Of a DNA stretch of 64,000 nucleotides, positions 44,957-54,128 are shown one piece after another. Each line of letters starts with the position of its first letter. The first letter of the stretch is position 1. A program made the translations under genes and the position numbers. This DNA comes from Mucilaginibacter xinganensis (lineage in GTDB: Bacteria > Bacteroidota > Bacteroidia > Sphingobacteriales > Sphingobacteriaceae). Where the stretch lies: contig NZ_CP022743.1 in NCBI RefSeq assembly GCF_002257585.1, forward strand, positions 1,674,001-1,738,000, given 5' to 3'. The notes under the pieces are model-generated. The model was not told where the DNA came from and searched no databases. It was given only the letters and a program-made list of their open reading frames with translations.

Positions 44957-46129
44957 TTATGATTTACCCGATTTTGAAAGCCCTGCGCTCATATTAAATA
45001 TATTTTCGCCGTAGCTCACTACTAAATTGTCGCGTTCGCGCTGGCGTTTTAATGCAACGTCAATAAGGGTTTTTAGTAACTGTCCGAAATTCTTATCGGT
45101 AGCCTCCCATAAGTAAAATGAAAGTGAACCCGGGATGGTGTTTATCTCGTTCACATACACTTTGTTGTCTTTTTTATCCACCAAAAAGTCAATCCGCGAT
45201 ACACCTGAGCAGGACAACGTCCTGAACGTTTCTTTAGCAAGATCCTGGATCAGCATTGCCTGTTCCTTAGGGATATTTGCCGGGATCTGGCGTTTGGTGC
45301 TGGTCATCCCTTTTGATGAACTGCCTTTGGTAATGTATTTATCCTTATAGCTCAAAATGTCGCCGGCGCCCAGCGGTTCTTCACACACCGAAGCATTTTG
45401 GTTGGCCACATCGCCCAGTACTGAACAGTTGATCTCTTTCAGGTCAACCACCATGCGTTCCACTAAAATTCGGCTGCTGAAACGTCCGGCCAGTTCAACG
45501 GCCTCAATCAGCTGCGCTTCGTCGGCAGCCTTTGAAACGCCCACGCTCGAACCTAAATTTGATGGTTTTACAATAACCGGGAAACCTATTTTGTTGATTT
45601 TTTCAATAATGGCCTGCTTATCCATGTGCCAGCTGCGGTCGGTAAACCAGGTGTAATCCACTACGGGCAGTCCGCTTTCCTTCAGCACCATCTTCATCAT
45701 AATTTTATCCATTCCAACCGCAGACGATAAAACATCGCAGCCAACATAAGGGATGCCTTTTAGCTCAAGTAAACCCTGTAATGATCCGTCTTCGCAATTG
45801 GTGCCGTGGATAATAGGAAAGGCGATGTCAATTTTTGCGATTTCTTTGCTCTTCCAGATGGACGACTGCACCGCATTGATGGTAAAATCACCAAAAGTTG
45901 GTGAAATGTAGATCTCTGTGCATTGCGCCAAAAGCGAATCGGTATTTTTATAATTATCTACATTTAAAAGGGCGTCGCCGGTGTACCATTTACCGGTTTT
46001 GGTGATATAGATCGGGGTAATATCGTAACTGTTTTTATCAAATGCACTGATAGCCTGCTGTGCGGAGATTACAGAAATTTCATGCTCAACAGACCGTCCT
46101 CCAAATATAACTCCAATTCTAATTTTCAT
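44957..46129 (-). CDS. ddl: D-alanine-D-alanine ligase-like ATP-grasp enzyme
   Basis: A 390-residue ATP-grasp ligase. GRSVEHEISVISA lies at the N-terminus. HGTNCEDGSLQGLLEL near 102 corresponds to the Ddl motif HGxxGEDGxxQG but with Asn-Cys in place of the middle residues. The omega-loop SYKDKYITKGSS lies near 258, and NEINTIPGSLSF near 340 binds metal and D-alanine. The residues after NEINTIPGSL match the Ddl family well. It is 104 nt from the Mur-like gene and 13 nt from the aminotransferase. Whether it joins two D-alanines or a variant pair is unknown. It may be the only Ddl, which cannot be judged here. Confidence 0.85.
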   Translation of the reverse strand: MKIRIGVIFGGRSVEHEISVISAQQAISAFDKNSYDITPIYITKTGKWYTGDALLNVDNYKNTDSLLAQCTEIYISPTFGDFTINAVQSSIWKSKEIAKIDIAFPIIHGTNCEDGSLQGLLELKGIPYVGCDVLSSAVGMDKIMMKMVLKESGLPVVDYTWFTDRSWHMDKQAIIEKINKIGFPVIVKPSNLGSSVGVSKAADEAQLIEAVELAGRFSSRILVERMVVDLKEINCSVLGDVANQNASVCEEPLGAGDILSYKDKYITKGSSSKGMTSTKRQIPANIPKEQAMLIQDLAKETFRTLSCSGVSRIDFLVDKKDNKVYVNEINTIPGSLSFYLWEATDKNFGQLLKTLIDVALKRQRERDNLVVSYGENIFNMSAGLSKSGKS

Positions 46130-46233
46130 TTACTTAATTTTTTAATGGTGATACAGCTATCATCGGCGATGTTTATTCCCGGTTACAGGCAGCAGCTAAT
46201 GATGGTTTTATCGTTATGCGCTAATAATTTTAT

Positions 46234-47811
46234 CTAAAGTTCGTAAGTGTCAGGCAAATCGTTTTCATATAACAATACGTCGCCGGCACGGGTCATGCCG
46301 CCTAAATGGTTTACGGCATCCTTAAAATTTTGGGCCACGTATATTTTATTGTCAGGATAGCTTTTATTTTTTAGCCCCTTCATAATAGGTAAAGTTATAT
46401 TTTTCCCTACAAGTATAGCATAATCGCAGGTATCTGCAATATGCTCGCCCAAAATCGTATTGTAATATTCCTGTTTTTCGCCAAGCTCTATCATTCCGGG
46501 GGTAATAATAATCTTTCGCTGGCCTTCAATACCTTTTAAAACTTCGAGTGCCATTTTTGAACCTACCGGGTTCGAGTTAAATGCATCGTCAATAACGGTA
46601 ACCCCGTTGGCATGTACTTTAACCTCCAGCCTGTGCTGCACAGGCTCCAGCTTTTTAATAGCAAAAGCAACGCTGCTGTCCGGAACTTCCAAATGCCGGG
46701 CCACAATATAACCCGCCAGTATATTCGACAGGTTGTAGCTGCCTAACAGCTTGGTGTCAAAATCAGCCAGGTGTTTGCCTTTATTAAAAACCGAAAATGA
46801 GGAACCCCTCGCCGTATAGCTCAGGTTTTTTATATAAAAATCAACCTTTTCGTTATCTGATGAATACAATGCTGTTTCCCGGTCAGCAACCGGGCGGTTA
46901 GCAATAAATTCATAGTCTGCATTCAACACGGCAAGTCCGCCCGAAGGTAACGCATCTATCAGTTCGAACTTGGTTTTTTGCACGTTCTGGATGGTTTTAA
47001 AGCTTTCCAGATGCTGCTCTCCAACCGCAGTCAGGATGCCGATCTGCGGGTGTACCAGGTCGCAGATCTCCTTAATATCGTTTGGTTGCTTGGCACCCAT
47101 CTCCACTATAAAAACCTGGTGGGTTGCCTGTAGTTCTTCGCGCACGGTTTTAATAACCCCCATGGTCGTATTGTAGCTGCCGGGTGTCATCAAAACATTG
47201 TATTTTTCGCTCAGCATGCGGTATAAAAAATGTTTGGTGCTGGTTTTTCCGTAACTGCCGGTTATTCCAATGATAATCAAATCAGGGCGTTGCTCCAGGA
47301 TCTTTTTAGCGTCGTTATAATACCACTTGTTAATTGATTTTTCAACGGGTGCTATCAGTATGGTAGCCAACGCAATTAAAACAAAGCTCAGCAGCAACGC
47401 AAAGCCTCCCACCCAAAGTGTGCACATAATTTTACCGGTTGCAAGGTAAAATGCCAGCGCAGCTACCGCTGATAATACAAACGTGAGCCCGAATAACCTT
47501 TGCGCCCTTTGGGTAAATACCACAGGCTTTTTCTGTTTTTTAACAAAAAGCAGGTAAGCCATAAGGCCATATAGCAATATAAATGCTGCAGCGGTAACAA
47601 CGGCGCCCGCAGTTAATAAAAGTATGCCGGTAATTGCTAAAGTAATGGCTTCAAATACGCGTGTGCCCTGCAGCACGTTGGTTTTAAGCCATTTAAAATA
47701 GCGGTCGTTACGGTACGAGTTTAACTGCATCATGTGCAGCTCGAACCTTAATTTTGCGAACGCATAAACCAGTAATACTGCCAGTGCAGCTAAAAATAGT
47801 GGGTTCTCCAT
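46234..47811 (-). CDS. Membrane-anchored MurF-like ligase
   Basis: A 525-residue ATP-dependent ligase of the Mur type with an unusual N-terminus. Residues 1-170 hold about five membrane helices in place of the soluble UDP-MurNAc-binding domain of MurF. The P-loop is TGSYGKTST near residue 185. MurF-like EMGAKQPNDIKEI, GEQHLESF, the carbamate-type Lys region VQKTKFELID, and DDAFNSNPVGSK follow, as does a C-terminal Rossmann-like domain. It should join an amino acid or dipeptide to a membrane-associated acid. The ATG overlaps the upstream hydrolase stop (TAATG). Confidence 0.82.
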   Translation of the reverse strand: MENPLFLAALAVLLVYAFAKLRFELHMMQLNSYRNDRYFKWLKTNVLQGTRVFEAITLAITGILLLTAGAVVTAAAFILLYGLMAYLLFVKKQKKPVVFTQRAQRLFGLTFVLSAVAALAFYLATGKIMCTLWVGGFALLLSFVLIALATILIAPVEKSINKWYYNDAKKILEQRPDLIIIGITGSYGKTSTKHFLYRMLSEKYNVLMTPGSYNTTMGVIKTVREELQATHQVFIVEMGAKQPNDIKEICDLVHPQIGILTAVGEQHLESFKTIQNVQKTKFELIDALPSGGLAVLNADYEFIANRPVADRETALYSSDNEKVDFYIKNLSYTARGSSFSVFNKGKHLADFDTKLLGSYNLSNILAGYIVARHLEVPDSSVAFAIKKLEPVQHRLEVKVHANGVTVIDDAFNSNPVGSKMALEVLKGIEGQRKIIITPGMIELGEKQEYYNTILGEHIADTCDYAILVGKNITLPIMKGLKNKSYPDNKIYVAQNFKDAVNHLGGMTRAGDVLLYENDLPDTYEL

Positions 47812-48587
47812 TAATTGTTTTTCTTATCGGCCTGAAGAAAGTTATTTAATATAATTAAAAATTCATGCAGTTTTTCAACAAAGGCAAAGTGCCCCGCGTT
47901 TTTTAGGATCACCAAACCGGCATTGGGGATAAGTTTTTCCATTATTTTGGCGTCGCCAACGGGGGTTGCCGTGTCATTTTCGCCCCAAACCAGTAAAGTG
48001 GGTGCTTTTATTTTTGGCATCACCGATTGAAGATCTTCATTAACCGACTTAACCAAAATGTTCCGCATAACGCCCGAAGCATTGTTATAATCGCTTGATC
48101 CGGCTTTTTTGCGGTAGCCTTCCATTATTTCTTCGGCTTTGCTGCGGCCAACAAACAGCGGCAATGTTTTTTTCGCCGCTTTGTAGGAGTAAACTTTAAT
48201 ATAATATTCAAGCGAACGGGTGGGTTTTATACCGGCGCTATCCAGCAGCACCAGTTTTAAAACAGGATTACGCGATGCGAAAAGTATAGAAATGCGCCCG
48301 CCATAAGAGTGTCCCGCCAATATGGGGTTGCTGATGTTTTTTACCCGGCAAAATTCTTCAATAAACTGCGTGTATTCTTCAACACCCCAAACTTCAGCAG
48401 GTTCCTGGCTTTTTCCAAAACCCGGCAGGTCAATTGCAAATACATGAAAATCCGTTTCAAAATATTCCTGCACCTTTGTAAATGCCTGTAGGTTTGAGCC
48501 CCAGCCATGTAACAAAACAAGTGGTTTTCCTTCGCCGCTTTCGTTAAAATTTATATTAAGGCCCTTAATAAGTTGGGTTTGCTCCAT
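47811..48587 (-). CDS. Alpha/beta hydrolase, first gene of the Mur-like operon
   Basis: A 258-residue alpha/beta-fold hydrolase. The oxyanion region is LHGWGSNLQ near residue 28. The nucleophile elbow is AGHSYGGR near 94 (Ser96). The acid is in WGENDTATP near 205, and the catalytic His is in NAGHFAFVEK near 234. The length fits the epoxide hydrolase/esterase group. The stop overlaps the Mur-like ATG by 1 nt, so it is translationally coupled. The function in the operon is unknown; release or trimming of an ester or thioester is one possibility. Confidence 0.88.
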   Translation of the reverse strand: MEQTQLIKGLNINFNESGEGKPLVLLHGWGSNLQAFTKVQEYFETDFHVFAIDLPGFGKSQEPAEVWGVEEYTQFIEEFCRVKNISNPILAGHSYGGRISILFASRNPVLKLVLLDSAGIKPTRSLEYYIKVYSYKAAKKTLPLFVGRSKAEEIMEGYRKKAGSSDYNNASGVMRNILVKSVNEDLQSVMPKIKAPTLLVWGENDTATPVGDAKIMEKLIPNAGLVILKNAGHFAFVEKLHEFLIILNNFLQADKKNN

Positions 48588-48604
48588 AAGTATATTGTGC
48601 TGTG

Positions 48605-48612
48605 CAAAGATA
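48605..48612 (-). promoter_or_regulatory. -7 box of the hydrolase/Mur-like/Ddl operon
   Basis: TATCTTTG on the minus strand matches TAnnTTTG, 17 nt before the hydrolase ATG at 48585-48587. Confidence 0.55.
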
Positions 48613-48739
48613 ATAAATAACTGATAGCAATAACAGTTGGAAACGGGTTATGCTAACCTAAAGCCCTAACAAAAATGGCGCTTAAAGGTGTTAAAAAAAG
48701 AAGGATAATTGGTAATATTATAAAAAGAAGTTACGCAGT

Positions 48740-49105
48740 TGCTAAACAAACATATCAGTTTGGAATTTACCAGAGGAAATTTTGAATTCAGTTATCCCCA
48801 TTTGGCCGAAGACATGTGTTTCAACACTCCGGTAATGAATTGATAACGGGCAATGCCGCCCTTATTGATTTTTGCAACAGGACAGCTAAATATTTTAGCG
48901 GGGTAAACACCAAATTTACCATGGAGAATGTAATAGCCGATGGTGATTGTGAAGCAATAAACGGAACTGCCGAGTTTTATATGGAAAAGGAAAATCGAAC
49001 CAATTTCATATCGTCCTGCGATGTATATAATTTGAAGATGGAAAATTAAAAACCATAACTCTTACTGTATCTCTAAAAAAAAGATTGATTAATTACCCAA
49101 ATTAG
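48740..49105 (+). pseudogene. Frameshifted SnoaL/NTF2-like pseudogene
   Basis: Pieces of one SnoaL-like protein lie in three successive reading frames. The first frame gives GNFEFSYPHLAEDM up to a stop at 48841-48843. The second gives ITGNAALIDFCNRTAKYF, NVIADGDCEAINGTAEFY and SSCDVYN to a stop at 49047-49049. The third gives FEDGKLKTIT to 49103-49105. Joined, they read like a full-length small nuclear-transport-factor-2 family protein. The start region lacks an ATG. Two frameshifts make it a degraded gene. Confidence 0.62.
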
Positions 49106-49286
49106 TTTGCCGCAAAATTACCTCCGGAAAGTATAGCAAACATCTTTGCTATTAAATTTAAAAACGGGCGTTCTTTGACAGGAGGCCAGCAAAAATAATA
49201 CGAACAGTAATTTATACATGATAACGGCGAAGCATGTAAATAGACATATGCCGCCGTTATCATTATTGTACACAATTCAATATTTT

Positions 49287-49787
49287 TTAGCGTGGTAATT
49301 TGCCGCTTTGCCGGTAAGTAACCGTGTAACCCGCAGATTCATCAGTTTGATCCCGACCTGTTTTCACATTCATTTTCAGTGGCTTTTGAAAAAGGGCATT
49401 GTTTTTAAGCACAAACTTTACATTCAACGTGTCCTGCATGCCTTCCTGCATAAAACTCCACACTGCATTAATTGTATCGCCTTTGGCTGTACCTTCCAAA
49501 GCGCCTCTGCGGCTATCTTTTTGATATGGCATCCAGTTCATTTGTCCATAAACTTTTTGGTCCTTTAGCACCAATTCAATTACGGTGCTGTCTGTATTTT
49601 TCTTTCCTTCGGTTCGTAAAAAACAGAATGAACTGACCGCAGATGGGTTATTAGTTACTGCTGGCTGAGTTTTTACGGTATCTGCCGTATGTACGGCAAC
49701 GGAGTCTGCATTAAACGGTTTCTTATCGTTTAATGAGCATGAGGCTATTAATAATGCCGCCATGCCCAATAGATTTATCGATTTCAT
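49287..49787 (-). CDS. Putative lipoprotein, unknown function
   Basis: A 166-residue protein. The start MKSINLLGMAALLIASC (49785-49787) gives a good signal with lipobox IASC at residue 17; an in-frame ATG 66 nt upstream would hide it. The mature part contains FCFLRTEGKKNTDSTVIEL, QVYGQMNWMPYQKDSRRG, and GDTINAVWSFMQEG. The family was not identified. It lies downstream of the arabinose operon terminator on the same strand. Confidence 0.75.
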   Translation of the reverse strand: MKSINLLGMAALLIASCSLNDKKPFNADSVAVHTADTVKTQPAVTNNPSAVSSFCFLRTEGKKNTDSTVIELVLKDQKVYGQMNWMPYQKDSRRGALEGTAKGDTINAVWSFMQEGMQDTLNVKFVLKNNALFQKPLKMNVKTGRDQTDESAGYTVTYRQSGKLPR

Positions 49788-49855
49788 TCCTGTATGACAG
49801 TTATAATTATTAAAAGTTTTAAGTTTTAGCCTTTCCGGCTTAAATGTTTCCAAAT

Positions 49856-49888
49856 AAAAAGGCCCGGTTAATAAAAATCAACCGGGCC
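49856..49888 (-). terminator. Terminator of the arabinose operon
   Basis: A perfect 9-bp GC-rich stem (GGCCCGGTT at 49861-49869, AACCGGGCC at 49880-49888) closes a 10-nt loop and is followed on the minus strand by T residues. It lies just after the symporter stop. Confidence 0.85.
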
Positions 49889-49905
49889 CGCACTTAAAAA
49901 AACCT

Positions 49906-51612
49906 TTACCAAAACTTCACATATAGCGCAGCAAGCAACAACAGTGTGGTTATAATTAAAGCAAGTGTGGTAGGGTCAACCTTAAACATGGTTTTATCAA
50001 GCACAAATGATTTTGGATTAATTTTAGGTCCGGCCAGGCTGATGGTAATCATAATGATCATAGTGAACAGGAATGACAGCCCCATGCAGATCAGGAACGG
50101 GATCTCATAAGTGCCGTTGGCTTTATGAAACGCAGTGTAAAGGAAAGTTTCGTTACCAAATAACCGGGGTGCAAAATCGTTGAATAATATCGAAAGCGCA
50201 AAACCCGACAGCACACCCGCAATAGCGGCAGGGCCGGTGGTCCGTTTCCAAAACATCCCTAAAATAAACATGGCAAACACACCCGGACTAAAGTAACCTG
50301 TATATTTTTGAATATAGGTAAAGCCGCCCTCGCCGCCAATACCCAATAGATCTTTCCAGGTAAGCATTATAGACAACACCATGGCTACCAGAATAATTAT
50401 TTTCCCCATGCCCACCATTTGTTTTTCATCCGCACCCTTTTTTAGGTACTTTTTGTAAATATCCATGGTAAATATGGTGGAGATGCTGTTGGCTTTGCCC
50501 GCCAGCGAGGCCACTATGGCTGCGGTTAATGCAGCGATAGAAAGGCCTTTGAGCCCGCTTGGTAAAAAGCCCAATATGGCGGAATAAGCGTTGTCGCCGT
50601 TAAATTTGCCGCCGGCATTCATTTCGTGCTGTAAGCCGCCATTCTTATATAAAACGTAAGCCGCAATGCCAGGTAAAATTACAATTACAGGCATGGCCAG
50701 CTTCATCAGGCCTGCAAACAGGATGCCTTTGCGGGCTGTTTGCAGGTCGGCGCCGAGCGCCCGCTGGGTAATGTATTGGTTGCAGCCCCAGTAGTTAAGG
50801 TTAACTATCCATTGCCCGGCAAAGTACATGGCAATGCCCGGCAGCGCAAGGTATTTGTTAATGTCTGCCTGCGATGCATTCTGGCCTGGCTTAGCAAGAA
50901 TCATTTTAAAGTGGTCGGGCGAGTCTTTCAGCATGGCATTAAAGCCGGCCAGGATGTCTTTTCCCAGGCCAAAACGTTCGCTAACCAATGTTAACGCAAT
51001 ATAAGTAGTAGCTAAACCGCCTATTACCAATACCAGTACCTGTATCACATCGGTAAAGCCAATAACTTTCATCCCGCCAAATGCAATTACCAGCGAAAAA
51101 GCGGCCAGGCCAATAATTATCCAGTGAAACATGGCGGAATCACCACCTGCGAGGCTGTTGATACAGATGGCGCCCAGGTAAAGGATGGAGGTGAGGTTAA
51201 CAAACACATATAAAAACAGCCAGAAAATGGCCATAATAAGGCTAACCGTTGGGTTGTACCGCGTTTCTAAAAACTGCGGCATGGTAAAGATCTTGTTTTT
51301 TAGGTAGATGGGGATGAACCAAACCGCAACAATGATGAGTGCAATGGCTGCTATCCATTCGTACGCGGCTACGGCAATACCTACGGTAAAACCCTGTCCG
51401 CTGGCGCCGATAAACTGCTCGGCCGAAATATTGGATGCGATGAGTGATGCCCCTATGGCCCACCAGGTAAGTGAACCCTCGGCAAGGAAAAAATCATGAC
51501 TGCCTGAGATTTTTGCCGATTTTTTACGGCTGTACACCCAATACCCGTACCCCGACACCAGGAAAAAGTAGATGACGAATACAATGTAATCAATAGTTGA
51601 AAACTTATTCAT
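49906..51612 (-). CDS. Sodium/solute symporter, probable arabinose transporter
   Basis: A sodium:solute symporter (SSS/SGLT family) of 568 residues with about fourteen membrane helices. Typical features are the opening TIDYIVFVIYFFLVSGYGYW, GASLIASNISAEQFIGASGQ near 60, and the sodium-binding region SIAALTAAIVASLAGKANS near 360. It follows araA by 84 nt, so L-arabinose is the likely substrate; this rests on context. The C-terminal helix pair is present and no damage is seen. Confidence 0.9.
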   Translation of the reverse strand: MNKFSTIDYIVFVIYFFLVSGYGYWVYSRKKSAKISGSHDFFLAEGSLTWWAIGASLIASNISAEQFIGASGQGFTVGIAVAAYEWIAAIALIIVAVWFIPIYLKNKIFTMPQFLETRYNPTVSLIMAIFWLFLYVFVNLTSILYLGAICINSLAGGDSAMFHWIIIGLAAFSLVIAFGGMKVIGFTDVIQVLVLVIGGLATTYIALTLVSERFGLGKDILAGFNAMLKDSPDHFKMILAKPGQNASQADINKYLALPGIAMYFAGQWIVNLNYWGCNQYITQRALGADLQTARKGILFAGLMKLAMPVIVILPGIAAYVLYKNGGLQHEMNAGGKFNGDNAYSAILGFLPSGLKGLSIAALTAAIVASLAGKANSISTIFTMDIYKKYLKKGADEKQMVGMGKIIILVAMVLSIMLTWKDLLGIGGEGGFTYIQKYTGYFSPGVFAMFILGMFWKRTTGPAAIAGVLSGFALSILFNDFAPRLFGNETFLYTAFHKANGTYEIPFLICMGLSFLFTMIIMITISLAGPKINPKSFVLDKTMFKVDPTTLALIITTLLLLAALYVKFW

Positions 51613-51696
51613 AATAAATTAATTGGTTTAAATTGGTTAGGTTTTTATAACCCGGCAGCCGTTCCCACCTGGCCCGCCGGGTATCTCGTGTCTTAT

Positions 51697-53187
51697 TTAT
51701 TTGTAAGCGGCATCATTCCAGCGCAGCTCGTTGCGCAGCTGGTCAAGCCTCGTATCTTTGCCAATACGGATGAACTCCAACCCTGCAATATCAGCAAAAT
51801 CCTGCAGATGTTCGGCGGTTAAATTCTGGCTGTATGCGGTATGGTGTGCGCCACCGGCATAGATCCATGCGGCACAGCCGGTTTTCATATCCGGGTACGG
51901 TTTCCACAACACCCTTGCTACCGGCAGGTTAGGCAGGTCGTTTTGTGGCTCAACTGCCTCTACCTCGTTAATCAGTAAGCGGAAACGGTTGCCCATATCT
52001 ATAATTGATGCATTTAACGCGGCACCTCCGGCTACATTAAACACCAGCCTGGCCGGGTCAGCTTTGCCGCCTATCCCCAGCGGATGCACTTCCAGCGCAG
52101 CTTTACCGTTGGCTAATGATGCATCAATCTCCAGCATGTGCGATCCTAAAACCAATTGGTTGTTTGGGTCAAAATGATAGGTATAATCTTCCATAAAAGC
52201 ATTGCCGCCCTTTAAGCCGCTGCCCATCACTTTAAACGCGCGCACCAAAGCAGCCGTTTTCCAGTCGCCCTCACCGGCAAAGCCGTAGCCCGCAGCCATC
52301 AGGCGCTGCGCAGCAATGCCCGGTAGTTGGATCATGCCATGCAGGTCTTCAAACGTATCGGTAAAGCCTTTAAAGCCGCCGTCTTCTAAAAATTTCTTCA
52401 GGCCCAGTTCTATTTTAGCAGCATCGTAAACAGATTGGTGTTTGGCCCCGCCTTTAAGCAGGTCGGCAGCCATGGTATAGGTTGCTTCGTACTCGGCAAG
52501 TAATGCTTCCACAGCCTCTTCACTGATGCTGTCAATTATCTTCACTAAATCACCAACACCGTAAGTATTTACTGAGTAGCCAAATTTCAGTTCAGCTTCA
52601 ACTTTATCGCCTTCGGTAACAGCAACATAGCGCATGTTATCTCCAATGCGCGCAAATTTGGCACCCTGCCAGTCGTGCCAGCCGGCTGCTGCCCTGGTCC
52701 AGGCATTAATTTGTGCTAAAACTTCAGGGTCCTGCCAGTGCCCAACTACTACCTTGCGGTTTTTTCGCATGCGCGAAACAATAAAGCCAAACTCCCTGTC
52801 GCCGTGGGCGCTTTGGTTCAGGTTCATAAAATCCATATCTATTGAGCTCCATGGAATATCGCGGTTAAACTGGGTGTGCAGGTGCAACATTGGTTTTTGA
52901 AGAATGCCAAGCCCGCGGATCCACATTTTAGCAGGGGAGAAGGTATGCATCCAGGTAATTATCCCAATACAGTTTTCGGTGGTATTAGCCTCCTGCAGGG
53001 TGGCGTAAATCTCTTCCGGGGTTTTAACAACCGGTTTGTAAACAATACGCACCGGGGTTTGCGGGTCGGCATCAAGGCCTTTTGCAATTTGCTGTGAGTG
53101 TTCCGCAACCAGTTTTAAAGTTTCTTCTCCATATAAGTGCTGGCTTCCTGTTATAAACCACACTTCAAATGCTTTCAGATCGATCAT
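51697..53187 (-). CDS. araA: L-arabinose isomerase
   Basis: Converts L-arabinose to L-ribulose, using Mn2+. The 496 residues match the E. coli enzyme in length and character. The N-terminal [18 protein letters not shown], the motif [12 protein letters not shown] near 306 and [11 protein letters not shown] near 330 give metal-binding glutamates. Histidines are in [11 protein letters not shown] near 349 and [14 protein letters not shown] [10 protein letters not shown] near 447. It is the fourth gene of the ara operon, after araD. Confidence 0.97.
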   Translation of the reverse strand: MIDLKAFEVWFITGSQHLYGEETLKLVAEHSQQIAKGLDADPQTPVRIVYKPVVKTPEEIYATLQEANTTENCIGIITWMHTFSPAKMWIRGLGILQKPMLHLHTQFNRDIPWSSIDMDFMNLNQSAHGDREFGFIVSRMRKNRKVVVGHWQDPEVLAQINAWTRAAAGWHDWQGAKFARIGDNMRYVAVTEGDKVEAELKFGYSVNTYGVGDLVKIIDSISEEAVEALLAEYEATYTMAADLLKGGAKHQSVYDAAKIELGLKKFLEDGGFKGFTDTFEDLHGMIQLPGIAAQRLMAAGYGFAGEGDWKTAALVRAFKVMGSGLKGGNAFMEDYTYHFDPNNQLVLGSHMLEIDASLANGKAALEVHPLGIGGKADPARLVFNVAGGAALNASIIDMGNRFRLLINEVEAVEPQNDLPNLPVARVLWKPYPDMKTGCAAWIYAGGAHHTAYSQNLTAEHLQDFADIAGLEFIRIGKDTRLDQLRNELRWNDAAYK

Positions 53188-53330
53188 ATATTTTTATTGG
53201 TAATTGAATTATTTAATGATTTTTTTAGTTGTTGAATTGTTGTTGTGGTAATTTTTTTATGGCTTTATTACCGCTGCTGCTATTTTTAACCGGCAAAGTT
53301 TTAACAACTTCCTTCCATACATCCGGCTAA

Positions 53331-54029
53331 CTATTGCCCGTAATAAGAATCAGGTCCGTGCTTGCGTTCAAAATGCTTTTTTATCAGCGAGTCTTTTAGC
53401 CTGGGCGCTTTGCTGTTGATCTGTTCCGTTAAATAAGCCATTTGCGCTACTGCTTCCAGCACAGCGCTGTTATACACGGCTTTTTCAGCGGTTTTGCCCC
53501 AGGTAAACGGCGCATGGTTGCCTACCAGCACCATCTCGGTTTCCTTATAATCAAGGCCTTCCTGTTCAAAATGATTAATGATCTGGAAACCCGTTTCATA
53601 TTCATAATTTCCCCTGATCATTTTATCATCCATCGGCGGCGCGCAAGGCACATCGGCAGTTAAATGATCGGCATGTGTGGTACCATAAATGGGAATGCAG
53701 CGTTGTGATTGCGCCCATGAGGTTGCGTAAGTAGAGTGGGTGTGCACAATCCCGTTAATGTCGCTCCAGTGCTTGTAAAGCACGGCGTGCGTTTTGGTGT
53801 CTGATGATGGCCGCAGGCTGCCTTCAACCGTGTTCCCTTCAAAATCAACAATCACCATCTCTTCCGGCGAAAGGTCGCTGTAAGGAACGCCGCTGGGTTT
53901 TATGGCGAAGACACCAAGCTCCCTGTCAGCAGCGCTCACGTTGCCAAAAGTGAAAAGCACCAGCCCCAGTTTGGGCAGCTGCATGTTGGCTTCGTAAGCA
54001 CTTTGTTTAATATGCTGGTATTTACTCAT
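53331..54029 (-). CDS. araD: L-ribulose-5-phosphate 4-epimerase
   Basis: Converts L-ribulose 5-phosphate to D-xylulose 5-phosphate for the pentose phosphate pathway, using zinc. The 232 residues are a class II aldolase/epimerase fold. The phosphate motif FTFGNVSAADRE lies near 27. The zinc histidines are in HTHSTYATSWAQ near 97 and the HADH motif near 121. A C-terminal YYGQ is like that of E. coli AraD. It is located between araB and araA. Confidence 0.96.
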   Translation of the reverse strand: MSKYQHIKQSAYEANMQLPKLGLVLFTFGNVSAADRELGVFAIKPSGVPYSDLSPEEMVIVDFEGNTVEGSLRPSSDTKTHAVLYKHWSDINGIVHTHSTYATSWAQSQRCIPIYGTTHADHLTADVPCAPPMDDKMIRGNYEYETGFQIINHFEQEGLDYKETEMVLVGNHAPFTWGKTAEKAVYNSAVLEAVAQMAYLTEQINSKAPRLKDSLIKKHFERKHGPDSYYGQ

Positions 54030-54128
54030 TTCTTTAAAATTCTAAATTAACTTCCGCTTTTCCTAATCGCTGTAATTCACTAAAATTCGCGCCTCATAAA
54101 TGGTGAAATTCGAAATAATTTGTGATAA

